64,000 bases of DNA from NCBI GenBank assembly GCA_034231615.1, contig CM067306.1, forward strand, positions 44,212,094-44,276,093, written 5' to 3'. Positions 33,126 to 43,022 of the stretch are shown here, piece by piece. This DNA comes from Meghimatium bilineatum (lineage: Eukaryota > Mollusca > Gastropoda > Stylommatophora > Philomycidae). Below the pieces are notes generated by a model. That model had not been told where the DNA came from and ran no database searches. It worked only from the letters and a program-made list of their open reading frames with translations. The position numbers and the translations under genes were made by a program. Position 1 is the first letter of the stretch, and the number at the start of each line of letters is the position of its first letter.

Positions 33126-33675
33126 ATATGCCATTCTTGTTGGCGTAGGTGACCATGGTTCTCTGTTCACAGTATTGTTATCAGGATCGTTGTTTCCAAG
33201 CCTTGCTAGGTTGTCACATGAATATTTTCTCACGTCCCCATCTGTCTCTGTTCCCTTCAGTCGTGCCTGTTGTGACTATGTTCTTAAAACCTGCCTGTCT
33301 GATAGAGTGACAAAAGGGGTATTTTTCTTATCTTTTTCTTTTATTATTCTTGCACTCATCTATAGTGTCTCTAATTTCCCACTTTCGGTTTGTTTATAAT
33401 GAATGCACGCATTTTCACCTTGACTAGATGCGTTGCCATCCCTGCGCTATTATGGAGACGAGGGCTTGATGAAATATAGACATCTATTTATTTTTTTATT
33501 TTGTCGTTTTCTGTTGTTTGTCTCTTGAAAAAGGTTCAATTTGAGCCGATACGTTGAGAATTGTCCTGTTTAGTTTTATTGTATGTTTTTTGTTTTTTTT
33601 CTTAAAAATATATTTTTATTAATAGGCTAGGTAAGTGTTTTAGTAACCTTTTTACATCATTTTGCATTACTATTT
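33126..33675 (+). repeat. PLE1 downstream arm
   Basis: A 550-base arm identical in inverse orientation to 31293-31842. It carries the hammerhead-like motif at 33523-33562, on the same strand as the endonuclease. Confidence 0.9.
33523..33562 (+). ncRNA. Hammerhead-like hairpin motif in PLE1 arm
   Basis: Reads CTCTTGAAAAAG, hairpin GGTTC-AATTT-GAGCC, then GATACGTTGAGAA. The trinucleotide CUC before UUGA can pair with GAG after GUU. The inverse copy is at 31406-31445. Compared with a hammerhead core the 5' block is TTGAAAA (not CTGATGA) and GAAA is GATA. Confidence 0.45.
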
Positions 33676-34715
33676 CACCATAGAGAAGTATCTTTGGCAG
33701 ACGATGGTCTGGCATACGCACCAAATGACCTGCCCAACGAATCTGTGTCTGCATCAGGAATGTGTCAATGCTTGGGATACCAGCTTTATCAAGGACAGTG
33801 GTATCTGGAATCTTGTCTTGCCATCTGATGTTCATAACTTTTCTGAGACAATTTGTATGAAAATGATTGAGTTTTTTCACATGACTCTATACACAGTCCA
33901 TGTTTCACTAGCATATAGCAGCACTGGAAGTACCACTGCTCTGTAAACTTTCAGCTTAGTCTGTAGGTTAATGCCATTTCTACACCAAACATTTGCGTAC
34001 AATCTGCCGAAAGTACTGCTTGCTTTGGCGATCCTTGTATACACTTCATCATCAACGTTGGCATTTTGTGATAACGTACTGCCTAGATATGTGAATCTAT
34101 TCACAACTTTCAGTGCTACACCATTTACCTTTATGCAGGGCTTAAGATAGCTTTTGCCAAGTGCTGGTTGTAACATGACTTCTGTTTTCTCTGTGTTAAT
34201 GGTAAGCCCAAAGTTGGTACAGGCTTTGGAGAATCTGTCTATAATACATTGTAGATCAGCCTCAGAGTTGGCATTTAGGGCACAGTCATCAGCAAATAGA
34301 AGATCCCTGATTGTGTGTGACTTAACTTTGGTTTTTGCTCGAAGCCGCCGAAGGTTGAACAATTTTCCGTCTATGCGATAGATGATGTTTACTCCCAGGT
34401 CTAGATCTCTGAAAGCATCATTCAACATAGCAGAGAACATGATGCTAAATAGGGTAGGTGCTAATAAACATCCTTGTTTTACTCCATTTGAGACAGGAAA
34501 GGTTTCAGATAACTCTCCATCATCCTGAACTCTAGCTTGCATTCCATCATGCAATTGCTGCACCATTGAGATAAATTTCTGTGGACATCCATACTTTGCC
34601 AGAATCTTCCACAGACCCTCTCTACTTACTGTGTCAAATGCTTTTGTCAAGTCTATGAATGCTGTGTACAGGTCATAGTGTTGTTCTTGACATTTTTTGT
34701 AGACATATGGGTCAC
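33676..34715 (-). pseudogene. RTE/CR1-like reverse transcriptase (5' half of a split copy)
   Basis: A long, well-kept frame on the minus strand: motif A YTAFIDLTKAFDTVSREGLW, motif B SNGVKQGCLLAPTLFSIMFS, the catalytic box LLFADDCALNANSE, TINTEKTEVMLQ, NRFTYLGSTLSQNANVDDEV and LYASETWTV. After a frameshift at about 33890 it continues HFHTNCLRKVMNIRWQDKIP, MQTQIRWAGHLVRMPDHRLP and KILLYGE at the PLE1 border. FADD is intact. The 5' end stops near 34715, where an NLR-A2 copy on the other strand begins. Its C-terminal tail lies beyond PLE1 at 30834-31235. Confidence 0.9.
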
Positions 34716-34719
34716 AAGA

Positions 34720-35548
34720 CATATGGGTCAGCAGAGTATACACAGATGGGTCAGCACAGAATGCAGTGAGGTATGAAGGTGCAGGTGTATATATAGAATA
34801 TTCACACAAGCCTAGAGATTCGATCAGAACATCAACAGGGAAATTCTGCAATAATTATGATGCAGAAATCCAGACAATTGAAGTGGCAACTGGAAAACTG
34901 CTGAACTCCAACCCTGGCCCACAGCCGTGACAGATGCAAGGCCAGTGCTTCAAACTATTGAGTCTGGAAAACTAACAGACTTAGAACTACTTAATGAACT
35001 GTCTTACCAGTATAGGGTAACAATACAATGGATACCCTCTCACTGTGGAATACCAGGAAATGAACAAGCAGACCAATTGGCTAAGGAAGGTGTTGCCAAA
35101 GACTAACCAGATAGACCTACCATCAGATAAGACCTGATAAGATAATGCAGATAAGACCATCAGATAAACCTACCATCAGAAAAAACAAAAGTCAATAAAA
35201 AAGCCACAAGCACCAACACAAGGTGACTATCACATTATGAACAGATCAAAACAAGTTGTGATTCTACGTCTTAGAATGGGACACAATGAACTGCACAGTC
35301 ACATGTACACAAAATTCAAGATTGGCAAAACGGCTGTGTGTACATGTGAACAGGCAGCACATAGTGCCAAACATATACTTCAAGAGTTTCTGAGTATGAA
35401 ATGCTGAGGTAGACATATTGGTCAGAGGAAACAGGACTGAAATTGAAGCTCTATGGGCCACTGTGTGAACTACAAAAGACAGTGAGTTTTATTCAGGAGA
35501 CAGAATTACAGATAGAGAGATGTTTCAAGTGAGCGAAAGAAGAAGAAT
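34720..35548 (+). mobile_element. NLR-A2 copy 3 (longest RNase H copy)
   Basis: Starts just before VYTDGSAQNAVRYEGAGVYI (34736 on), the RNase H opening, and continues with FCNNYDAEIQTIEVATGKL (glutamate), IPSHCGIPGNEQADQLA and the cysteine tail (VCTCEQAAHSAKHILQE), ending in the same GAAAGAAGAAGAA tail as copies 1 and 2. Several indels and a 40-base local duplication (ACCATCAGATAA repeats, 35117-35175) disrupt it. No target duplication was found; the left border falls in a different RT on the other strand. Confidence 0.75.
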
Positions 35549-35549
35549 T

Positions 35550-36580
35550 AAAAACCTTGACTATGTTTGGCATAATGGTCTATGGCACATACTGAGACAT
35601 TTTAATTTTGACATCACAATCATAGACATTGTTGAATCACTACAAACTGCAGGTAGTACTGTCTTATCAAATAATACAATTGGAGATTTCTTTAAAACAA
35701 TTGTGGGAGTTTGTCAAGGATGCAAGTCTCCAGTACTTTCCAACATATACGTAGAGCACATCATACAGGAGACTCTTCAGGACTACAACACATCTATATT
35801 GATTGGAGATTGATTGCAATTTGCTCTTCCCAGATGATATTGATCTTGTCAGAACAAGAATTTAAAAAAAGAGTTGGAAAAAAGTTACCAGCAAGTACGG
35901 AATGGAAATCAACACAGAAAAGTGCAAGGTCTTGACTAACAGCAGAGACACATAAGTACAGACCAACATCGTGATGAATGGATGTAAACTTGGTGGTGAA
36001 TGCTTCAAATGCCTTCGAAAAAAATTAATGCAATGATTGAAAATGCAAAGCAGATTTAAATATAAGGTTGGATATGGCTTTAGCTTCTATGTCAAGGCTA
36101 AACTTTATTTGCAAAAACATTAGTGTTAGAGTGAAAATCAAACTTTATAACTCACTAGTGCTTTCTATTGTGCTGTATGGTTGCAAAAGCTGGACATTCA
36201 CTGCAGACATGGAGAGATGACTAGAGACTTTCAAATACAAATGTTACAGACAAGTTCTATGAACCTCCTATTGAAAGCATAAGACAAATGTGTACATAAT
36301 AAATAAAAGAGTTGTATACAGGTCCACAGGAACCATTGCTTGCAATAATGAAATGAAAATTTGTTTGGACATATACCCGACATGATTCCTTGTCAAAAAC
36401 AGAAACAGAGGAGGACAAATAAAAGTATGGATTGCACAAAACAATTTTGTTCCTTACTGCTCTGCATCATTGAAGATTGAAATCACTGGAGGACTGTACT
36501 GAAGTGTCCAATGAGTACCCTAGCTAGTTACAGGATTATAGGATAGGATCTGATGATGTATCCTCTCTACTTGCCATTTA
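35550..36580 (+). pseudogene. RTE-like reverse transcriptase, 5'-truncated and decayed
   Basis: The + frame begins LDYVWHNGLWHILRHFNFD, then SNNTIGDFFKTIVGVCQGCK (motif B region), and IYVEHIIQETLQD. Later pieces include VRVKIKLYNSL-like thumb remnants, the GCKSWTFTADMER motif (about 36180) and the tail QEPLLAI with HDSLSKT. The region of the catalytic box (CSSQMILI) is badly degraded. A piece of the same tail lies at 45745-46011. Confidence 0.7.
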
Positions 36581-36719
36581 TAGTTCATTCTCATTAAGTG
36601 GCGCAACCATTTAAGTCATTTTTTTGAAAATAATTTACAAAGGGTGTTGTTCCAACAATTCATGTGATTTCTCCATTTTTCGCATGATCTCCTCTTGTTC
36701 TATTTGTTGCTTTCCTTAA

Positions 36720-36940
36720 TCCATATGACCCTACAAACGCGTGGATACACCGACAAGTATATACCATTAAGGGCCTGATCACGCACCCATCCGCCCAGAT
36801 TGCTATGTCCTAATACATCAGTATGGAACTACACAAAGTTATGCTCACATGATGATAGGTTTGCGCCACACGAAGCTATAATACGCCACAGCTTAAAGGT
36901 CACATTCTTTTACACAATACGATTTGTTTTGGCACGGGTA
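36720..36940 (+). repeat. piggyBac-type fragment related to 13670-14565
   Basis: CGCCACACGAAGCTA, ATACGCCACAGCTTAAAGGT and TTTTACACAATACGATT align with 13805-13875. No terminus is visible. Its right edge meets the 3' end of the truncated retroelement beginning at 36941. Confidence 0.6.
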
Positions 36941-37965
36941 TAAGATAGCTATATAGCCACTCCTCTGGTACTACTCCTGTTTTCAGACTCGCATTATAAT
37001 CATCTGTTATTTTAGCTAACATATTCTTCCCAATGCCCTTGAGTAAGCTGTACCTGATTCCATCTGGACCTGGAGCGCCATCGGATGCATTCTTAATAGC
37101 TAGTTGCACTTCTTTAACAACTGCAAGCTGGTCTTCTTTGGCCCTAAAATCCTTGATGGATGTCAAGATTTGCAGCATTTCTTTGCGCTGATCTAAGTCA
37201 CCCTGATTAGTTTGTTGAAGATATCTATCAAAGAAAGCTCCGCCTTTCATATCATCTGATATCAATGTCTGCCCTGTGTCATCCCTCACGCTTGTACTGG
37301 GTTTCGATTCTGTTCTCCGCTTTATTGACATATGTAGTTTCCAAAACTTGTGTAATGATTTGTCCGCCGTGACCTCCTCGGTAAATTTTTTCCAACATAT
37401 CTTATTTACTACTTCGGCAACGTGTTTAAAAGACTCTATTGTCTTCTTCATTGCACACTGTGTCTCCAGTCTATTACTGAGTGTGATGTTTGCCCGTTTC
37501 CTAATACGTTGCCAATCCTTTATCGCTTGCTTTTTGAGTAGCCATATTGCCTCTGTCTCTTTATTCCACCATGGGGGCTGTTGTATCTTAGGTCTCACCC
37601 ACTTGCGTTCCCAGGCCTTCTTCCTCAAGCTTCTAAGCACTGATTTTTTTGTGCGCGCATATCTGAAAGGGTGAAGGGTGGTGAATCAATCTGTCTTGAC
37701 GCCCTTTCGAGAAGCTTATGGTGCATGGCAAATGGTCGCTTCCATGATATTTGAGAGCTGTCCATCTTGCATCTGTCGCTCCATGACCTGAAATCAGTGC
37801 GAGTTCAGTGTTGGAATCTGAGTCTGTTTCATTGGTTGCTAATCTAGTCATGCTCATGCAGTTCAGAAGAGCTAGGTCAGTCTCGAGTAGCGCTTGATTT
37901 AAAGCCAGTCCTTGAGGGTTGTTTGGGTTTCCCCAGGAGACATTTCGTGTGTCACGTCAATCCTG
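36941..37965 (-). pseudogene. I/R1-like retroelement: endonuclease end plus RT start
   Basis: On the minus strand: NVSWGNPNN-type and QGLALNQALLETDLALLN (endonuclease middle), then YHGSDHLPCTISFSK (its SDH end), the linker KIQQPPWWNKETEAIW, and the RT start with LAIKNASDGAPGPDGIRYSL and VVPEEWLYSYLIPVPK. The ORF stops at 36941 before the RT palm, so catalytic RT motifs are missing. The first half of the endonuclease is present next door but on the other strand (37975-38220). Frames are long and little damaged apart from one shift at about 37640. Confidence 0.8.
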
Positions 37966-37974
37966 TAAGCCCAA

Positions 37975-38220
37975 CACACCACGGGGAAGTCATTCTCGTT
38001 AGGCAAGGAATAGCACACACACTATTGAATTTAACAGCATGGGATAGAAAGCTGCAGGGTGTGCAGATAACATTCCAGGGTAGAAAGTGAAATATCATCA
38101 ACGTCTACATGGGAAATTGCTCCCATATTAAGCCTGACGACTGGGAGTTCATCAGTGAACTTGAGCATCTCCCTGGAGAAATGCTACTGGTTTGTGGAGA
38201 TTTCAATGCATGAAATGTCA
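37975..38220 (+). pseudogene. Inverted 5' piece of the same element: endonuclease first half
   Basis: The + strand reads EVILVRQGIAHTLLNLTAWD, KLQGVQITFQGRK, then INVYMGNCSHIKPDDWEFIS and EMLLVCGDFNA, ending at a stop. GDFNA is the central endonuclease motif, and the next residues expected (R-NVSWGN) are exactly where the minus-strand piece at 37965 starts. The inner end of this piece is its upstream side. This arrangement, an inverted 5' segment with the joined 3' segment, is the pattern of twin priming in target-primed reverse transcription. Confidence 0.8.
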
Positions 38221-38224
38221 CATT

Positions 38225-38478
38225 CTTATGTTTGTATTGGGGTTATATAGCACTGTAGAACTCTCTTTCCCACCTCTAAAGACAAGGTCATATTGTATAA
38301 TTTATTTTTCATGTTTCTTAATATTGTTTTTGCCTGCAATTTTCTTCCTATTTCTGTTGAACTTCTTCCATCTGCTGTAATCATTGTACCTAAATACTTC
38401 AATTGTGGACCTGTTTTAATACTATCTCATTCACTTTGATCTTGCAAGCTGTGGTATTTTGTTTCTTTGAAATAACCA
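38225..38478 (-). pseudogene. RTE-like fragment after the catalytic core
   Basis: Minus strand: VISKKQNTTACKIKVNEIVL, KQV, then a frameshifted LGTMITADGRSS-like stretch. This normally follows NIKKTEVM in the same protein. The preceding part of that protein is on the + strand immediately to the right, so the two are joined head to head. Confidence 0.65.
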
Positions 38479-38640
38479 TAATGCATGCAATATTTGATAT
38501 CCCAGGAATATCATTGGGAGGACATAACATAAATAATTTAAGATATGTGGATGACACTGTTCGGATTTCTAAAAGTGAGGTAGACCTTCAAGAATTAAAA
38601 TTAATGTTGTAGTAACAGAAAGTAAAGAGAAAGTCCCTTC
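38466..38640 (+). pseudogene. RTE-like catalytic-box fragment, inverted relative to its neighbour
   Basis: + strand: FDIPGISLGGHNINNLRYVD, D, TVRISKSEVDLQEL, then ESPFLNIKKTEV at the start of the tandem array. The box is YVDD, which keeps both aspartates. A second copy on the minus strand at 39106-39270 has YADD. Confidence 0.75.
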
Positions 38641-38832
38641 CTAAATATCAAGAAAACAGAAGTATTAACTTCCTAAATATCAAGAAAACAGAAGTATTAA
38701 CTTTCTAAATATCAAGAAAACAGAAGTATTAACTTCCTAAATATCAAGAAAACAGAAGTATTAACTTCCTAAATATCAAGAAAACAGAAGTATTAACTTC
38801 CTAAATATCAAGAAAACAGAAGTATTAACTTC
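38641..38832. repeat. Six exact-length 32-bp tandem repeats ending in a palindrome
   Basis: The unit CTAAATATCAAGAAAACAGA plus 12 bases (AGTATTAACTTC) is repeated six times, starting at 38641, 38673, 38705, 38737, 38769 and 38801. One base differs in the second unit (TTT for TTC). The unit corresponds to coding DNA for LNIKKTEVLT of the RTE protein, but 32 is not a multiple of three, so it is not a protein repeat. After the sixth copy the sequence turns back on itself: CTTCTGTTTTCTTGATATTT (38829-38848) is the complement of the unit. Confidence 0.95.
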
Positions 38833-39275
38833 TGTTTTCTTGATATTTATGAAGGGACTTTCTCTCACTCCTGTCATGTGTTGTATTCTCTCCAGAATGT
38901 CTTCCCAATGAACTCCCTGAACCCTTCTTTCTTGGGCCATGCGGCTTGCATTTTCCAACGGTGTATTCATGTTATCTTTAATTTCGTCAGCCAATTGTCT
39001 TCTTGGTCTCCCCTTCCTCCTCCTCCCAGGTGCTCTGCCCTCCATTATTTGTCTTTTTAAACAGTTGTCTCTTTGTATGACCAAACAAATTACTACTACA
39101 TTAGTTAATTCTTGAAGGTCTTCTCACTGTCAGCAATCTGAACAGTGTCATCTGCATATCTTAAATTGTTTATGTTATTTCCTCCCAATGATATTCCTGG
39201 GATATCAAATACTGCATGCATTGTGTTTTCACTGTATAAAGAGAATAGGTCTGGTGAAAGTACATATCCCTGTCT
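38833..39275 (-). pseudogene. RTE-like fragments (catalytic box and C-terminal end)
   Basis: Minus strand from 39270: FDIPGISLGGNNINNLRYAD, DTVQIADSEK, then after a gap QIMEGRAPGRRRKGRPRRQL, ADEIKDNM and WEDILERIQHMTGV, the last residues of an RTE-like ORF. About 300 residues between YADD and the tail are deleted. The end runs straight into the inverse copy of the tandem unit (ESPFINIKKTEV on this strand). Confidence 0.8.
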
Positions 39276-39344
39276 AAACTTCTTGTTTTATTTATTGAAA
39301 GGGGCCAAATTGATTCCTTACTCTTATTGCTGCTGTTGTGTGCT

Positions 39345-39765
39345 ACCAAAACGACAGATAATAAACATCATCTTTATTCCAACATTATGTTACTAATACC
39401 AGACAAAAGCACAATTGAGAAAGATTACAACATGCAAGATAAAATGCCTGAGAAAGGTAATAAACATCACCAGAAGAGACTGTATGAGAAATGACATCAG
39501 AAAGATAGTAAAGACCATATCATGCAAACAATATATAGAAAGACAGCAGATGAACTGATTTGGACACCTTATGTGAATGGAACCATCATAACCAGCAATC
39601 CAGGCATTCAACAGCAGAAAGAACAGCTACAAGGCAAGAGGAAGATCAAGAACAAGATGGTAATATTCAATCAGAGAGATTGTTAAGAACCACTTCCTGA
39701 CCATGGCAAACGCAACAAAGATGGTCAAAGACAGAAAATTTCAACTCCCCACGATGCCTGACAGC
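39345..39765 (+). pseudogene. RTE-like C-terminal tail, second subfamily
   Basis: + strand: LPKRQIINIIFIPTLCY, then KITTCKIKCLRKVINITRRD, RKIVKTISCKQYIERQQM, and MANATKMVKDRKF near the end. It is the same subfamily as the longer copies at 57125-59935 and 63447-64000 (IFIPTLCYQCQTWSL, IERQQVKWFSHLMRM). Multiple stops. Confidence 0.7.
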
Positions 39766-40660
39766 CCATGTGGAAAAAACGATAGATAGATTACTGCTGT
39801 TTGTTGCCAGCACATATTCCTATATTAAATGCACAGACCAAAAACAGCTAGGAATCAAATGGTTAAACAACAATACCCTGGAAGATCTAACCTTTGCAGA
39901 TGATATTGCTCTCCTGAGTTCAACACACCAAGATCTTCAAGAAAAAACAGAAAGACTCAAATTTTTTGCACAACAGATATGCCTTCAAATAAACACACAT
40001 AAAACGAAAATCATGAACTTTACAGGCCTGACAGAATCAATTAAACTAAATGATAATATACTAGACAAAGTTACAAATTTCGTATATTTTGGAAGCAAGA
40101 TAACAGCAGACGGGATAACTCAGAAATCAAGACTCGAATTGGTCTCGCCTCTAACACCTTTATCAAACTCTCAAATATCTGGAGATCGAAGATCGCAAGT
40201 AAAGACATCAAACTGCGATTATTCAATGCAAGTGTGATTCCATCATTGACATATGGATGTGAAAGTTGGAAATCTACCACAATAATGGATAAGAAGTCAG
40301 TTTCCTCCGAGAATAGAAGCCTCAGAAAAATCACAAATACTAATTGGAAAGCCTCCAAATCAAACGGCATACTAAGAGAGGAGACAAAACAAGAATATGT
40401 GACGAATATCATCAGAAAACACCGCTGGACATACATCGGCCATGTACTTAGAATGAAGGAAGACAGAATTCCACGACAAGCCTTCATGTGAACACCAGAT
40501 GGGAAAAAGAAAACAGGGAAGACCAAAAACACAGCTCAGAAGAACATTTATGAATGAATTAAAATCAACAGGCATAAATGCACAAAACCTGCAATCCCTA
40601 GCAACTGACTGACAGACATGGAGAACTATGACTTGGCAAAAGAGGAACTGACTGACATAT
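39766..40660 (+). pseudogene. RTE-like reverse transcriptase, C-terminal half
   Basis: Reads LGIKWLNNNTLEDLTFADDI, ALLSSTHQDLQE, QINTHKTKIMNFTG, NFVYFGSKITADG, then, after one frameshift at about 40120, RIGLASNTFIKLSNIW, SVIPSLTYGCESWKST, and the tail REETKQEYVTNIIRKHRWTY, IGHVLRMKEDRIPRQAF. The catalytic FADD box is intact. It starts inside the palm, so it is 5'-truncated; the tail beyond 40490 has stops. The 27786-28165 copy belongs to the same subfamily. Confidence 0.85.
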
Positions 40661-40669
40661 TCCTCATGA

Positions 40670-41340
40670 TTCTTAAATCCTTACTGTTGATGTTCAAATT
40701 CTCTTGCATTTGTATAACTTCACTATGTTTAACTTTATCAAATGCTTTTGTGTAGTTTATAAAACAAAGGTACAGCTCTGTTTTTACCTCTATAGAGCTT
40801 CTGTTATTTTTCTCAAAATATATATAGCATTGTTGGTACCTTTGCCTTCTATGAAGCCATATTCTTCTGGACGTATTTCTGTTTTTATTTTGTTTCTCAC
40901 TCTCTTTATGTTGATTCTGAGAAATATTTTTTTTATTTGGCTCATGAGACTGATTGTACTGTGTTCTTCACATTCGATGGTCCCTGGTTTCTTTGGTAAG
41001 TCTATAAATATGGATCTCATTAAGTCATTGGGTATATGTCCGCTATTATATGTCCACTATTCAGCAGTTTGGTGATTATTTCTACTCCAAAGTCACATAA
41101 TGCTGCTAATTCCTCTAGTGTGATATTGTCTGGTCCTGAAGCTTCACCATATACCATGTGCTTTACCTCCCTTACTTCTGCTGCAAGTATTGATGGACCC
41201 TCACCATTATCTTGGGTCTATTGTCATCATGAAGTTCTTTGATATATTCCAACCATGTCTGTACTATTAGGTTTTTTTCCATTAATGCCTGACCTGTCTT
41301 AGATGTTTAGGCACCCTGTAACTGTTTGCGTTCTTTTTAT
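40670..41340 (-). pseudogene. RTE-like reverse transcriptase, N-terminal half
   Basis: Minus strand: MVYGEASGPDNITLEELAAL (41080-41160), then EHSTISLMSQIKKIFLRINI, EIRPEEYGFIEGKGTNNAIY and ILRKITEAL, which are the RT finger motifs upstream of motif A. Stops separate the blocks and motif A itself is barely readable. Convergent with the preceding + strand copy. Confidence 0.7.
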
Positions 41341-41397
41341 TGTTATCACATCAATTTGCTTATGTAGTAAAACTTGATTTACATGTCTTTATGTACA

Positions 41398-41505
41398 TGT
41401 AGAAAAACAAAAATTATTTTAAAGTATCTAAAAGCAAAAGTTATTGTGTTTTCCAAGCACCCACCAAAAATAGTGCAAATTATCAAAAAAGTCAGGACCA
41501 GTGAT
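41398..41505 (-). repeat. piggyBac-family subterminal repeat fragment
   Basis: AAAAGCAAAAGTTATTGTGT and TTTCCAAGCACCCACCAAAA match 8660-8720 and 14470-14520. No termini could be assigned, though TATAAAGGTTAA at about 41847 may be a right end. Confidence 0.5.
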
Positions 41506-41519
41506 GAATTTGCAATATT

Positions 41520-41830
41520 TTAATAAACCAGTCAATCAAGTGCCTTACCCAACGGCGTAAGTGATCAAGCTTTTCCACAACTCTCTGTTTTTTTGTTGTT
41601 AATAAGGTCAGTTGGTCACTTCTTTTTGTGCCACAGTGACAACCCATCCAGAAATTTTTCTCTTTGTCTTCCTCTGCCTCTTCTCCCCTTGATCTTCTCG
41701 GTGGTTATTTAATGTTACAATTTTCTATCCTCATTACATGCTCTAAAAATCTTGGTTGATTGCTTATAATTTTTGCTATAATTTGTTGTTTTACTCCAGC
41801 CTCTCATAAAATATTCTACATTATAATATT
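41520..41830 (-). pseudogene. RTE-like C-terminal tail
   Basis: Minus strand shows KIKGRRGRGRQREKFLDGLS and LWHKKK, the basic tail following RT in RTE-like proteins (GRQREKFLDGL is characteristic). Upstream there is a decayed EYFMRGWSK stretch. From 41831 to 42088 nothing is recognised. Confidence 0.6.
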
Positions 41831-42176
41831 TTAAGGCAGGGATATAAAGGTTAATAAACTAGTTCTAGACTGTTGTGTCTATCTACCTATCTATTGTCTT
41901 TTTCTCTATAAATATGTTGATGTGTTTTGTGGAGGCGACAAACTTAGTTATTTACATTGCACGTCATGATTCTCTCCCACTTGTATCTCTGTCATCCTCT
42001 TGCTCACCTGAACTTTACTTTCATGTAAGAACTGCAACAAAGTGTCATGTCTTTTAATATGTCCAAAATTGTTGGATTTTTATTTCCTTTAACCTTTAGC
42101 AAGCCGGATTAAAAAATACAAAACCTCTTCCTGCCACCGGATTCTTTTTTGATAATTTTCATCTTTTCTGGTTGGT

Positions 42177-42715
42177 GTTACGGAAATGCAATAACTTTTT
42201 TGTTATTCGTGATAAAAAAAATAAAATTGTCCGTGCAAATGCAGAATTGAATACCGCAAATGTATGTATATTTTTAAAATTTTTATGTAACATACCCGGG
42301 GTTTGCGCAGGAAGTGAACACCTTTTTTGCGCAAAAAACCAACAGAAACAACAAGACATGGGTGTTCGGAAAACTCAATAACATTTTTGCTATTAGAGAT
42401 TTTAAAATAATTTCAACAGATTTAAATGCAGAATTGAATACTGCAAATGGGTGTGTAATTGTTTTTTTTTTATGTATCTTACTCGAGTTTTGCGCAAGAG
42501 GTGAAGACATTTTCTCGAAAAAACAAAATATATGCAAAAAAGACACGGGTGTTCGGAAAACTCAATAACATTTTTGTTATTAGAGCTTTTAAAATAATAT
42601 CAACACATGTAAATGCAGAATTGAATACTACAAATGGGTGTGTAATTGTTTTTTTTTTATGTATCCTACCCGAGGTTTGCGCAAGAGGTGAAGACAATTT
42701 TTATTTTAAAATTAC
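42177..42715. repeat. 187-bp tandem subterminal repeats of the piggyBac element
   Basis: Three units begin at about 42177, 42364 and 42551. Each carries GGAAA-CAATAACATTTTTG, AATGCAGAATTGAATACT-C and GTTTGCGCA (or TTTTGCGCA). Units 2 and 3 are closest. Such repeats near the ends of DNA transposons usually bind transposase; here that is inference. Confidence 0.85.
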
Positions 42716-42791
42716 ATAAAAACAAACAACACAAATGACTTACCCACTGGCCATGCAGCTCTGGAGTAAACCTACAGGCTGTGCTGCTCTC

Positions 42792-43022
42792 CTACATGCT
42801 GTGCAGCTCAGAGGAACAATCAATTTTGAAATGTACCAATGTGTGGTATCTATGGAAGCAGGGGTAGGGGCACAGAGTGACCTGACATGCTGCGCACACG
42901 TACTGAGTCTGGTGACGCTTCTTTGACCGATCTGAACAGACTACACAGTCAGGAAGCGCAGGCTTGCCACTGGACAACCGTTTAGGATTTATAGCAATAT
43001 GGTGTGTTGGTCCTATTGCCAA
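42792..43022 (-). pseudogene. piggyBac transposase C-terminal cysteine domain
   Basis: Minus strand frame: LPDCVVCSDRSKKRHQTQYV, then CAACQVTLCPYPCFHRYHT. The spacing C-x2-C, C-x2-C, C-x3-C-x2-H-x2-H is the cysteine-rich end of PGBD4-like piggyBac transposases, which binds the element ends. It is joined to the N-terminal half with the catalytic core removed; the joint lies near 42985-43022 and changes frame. Confidence 0.85.

Larger units (their letters stand above)
31231..33674 (+). mobile_element. Penelope-like element PLE1 with inverted terminal arms
   Basis: The unit consists of a 62-base 5' tag (31231-31292), an inverted arm (31293-31842), the endonuclease end of the ORF with a 3' region (31843-33125), and a second arm (33126-33675). 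The two arms are both 550 bases and appear identical in inverse orientation. The flanks TCACCATAGAGAAATAT (31214-31230) and TCACCATAGAGAAGTAT (33675-33691) match at 16 of 17 positions and are the likely target duplication. The reverse transcriptase is entirely missing, so the copy is 5'-truncated. It interrupts another retroelement on the opposite strand. Identical arms suggest a young copy. Confidence 0.85.

Noticed and set aside
31569-33399. Identical 74-residue frames in two places, at first sight a conserved peptide
   Set aside because: They are the same DNA in the two inverted arms of PLE1. Identity at the DNA level explains the match without any protein constraint.
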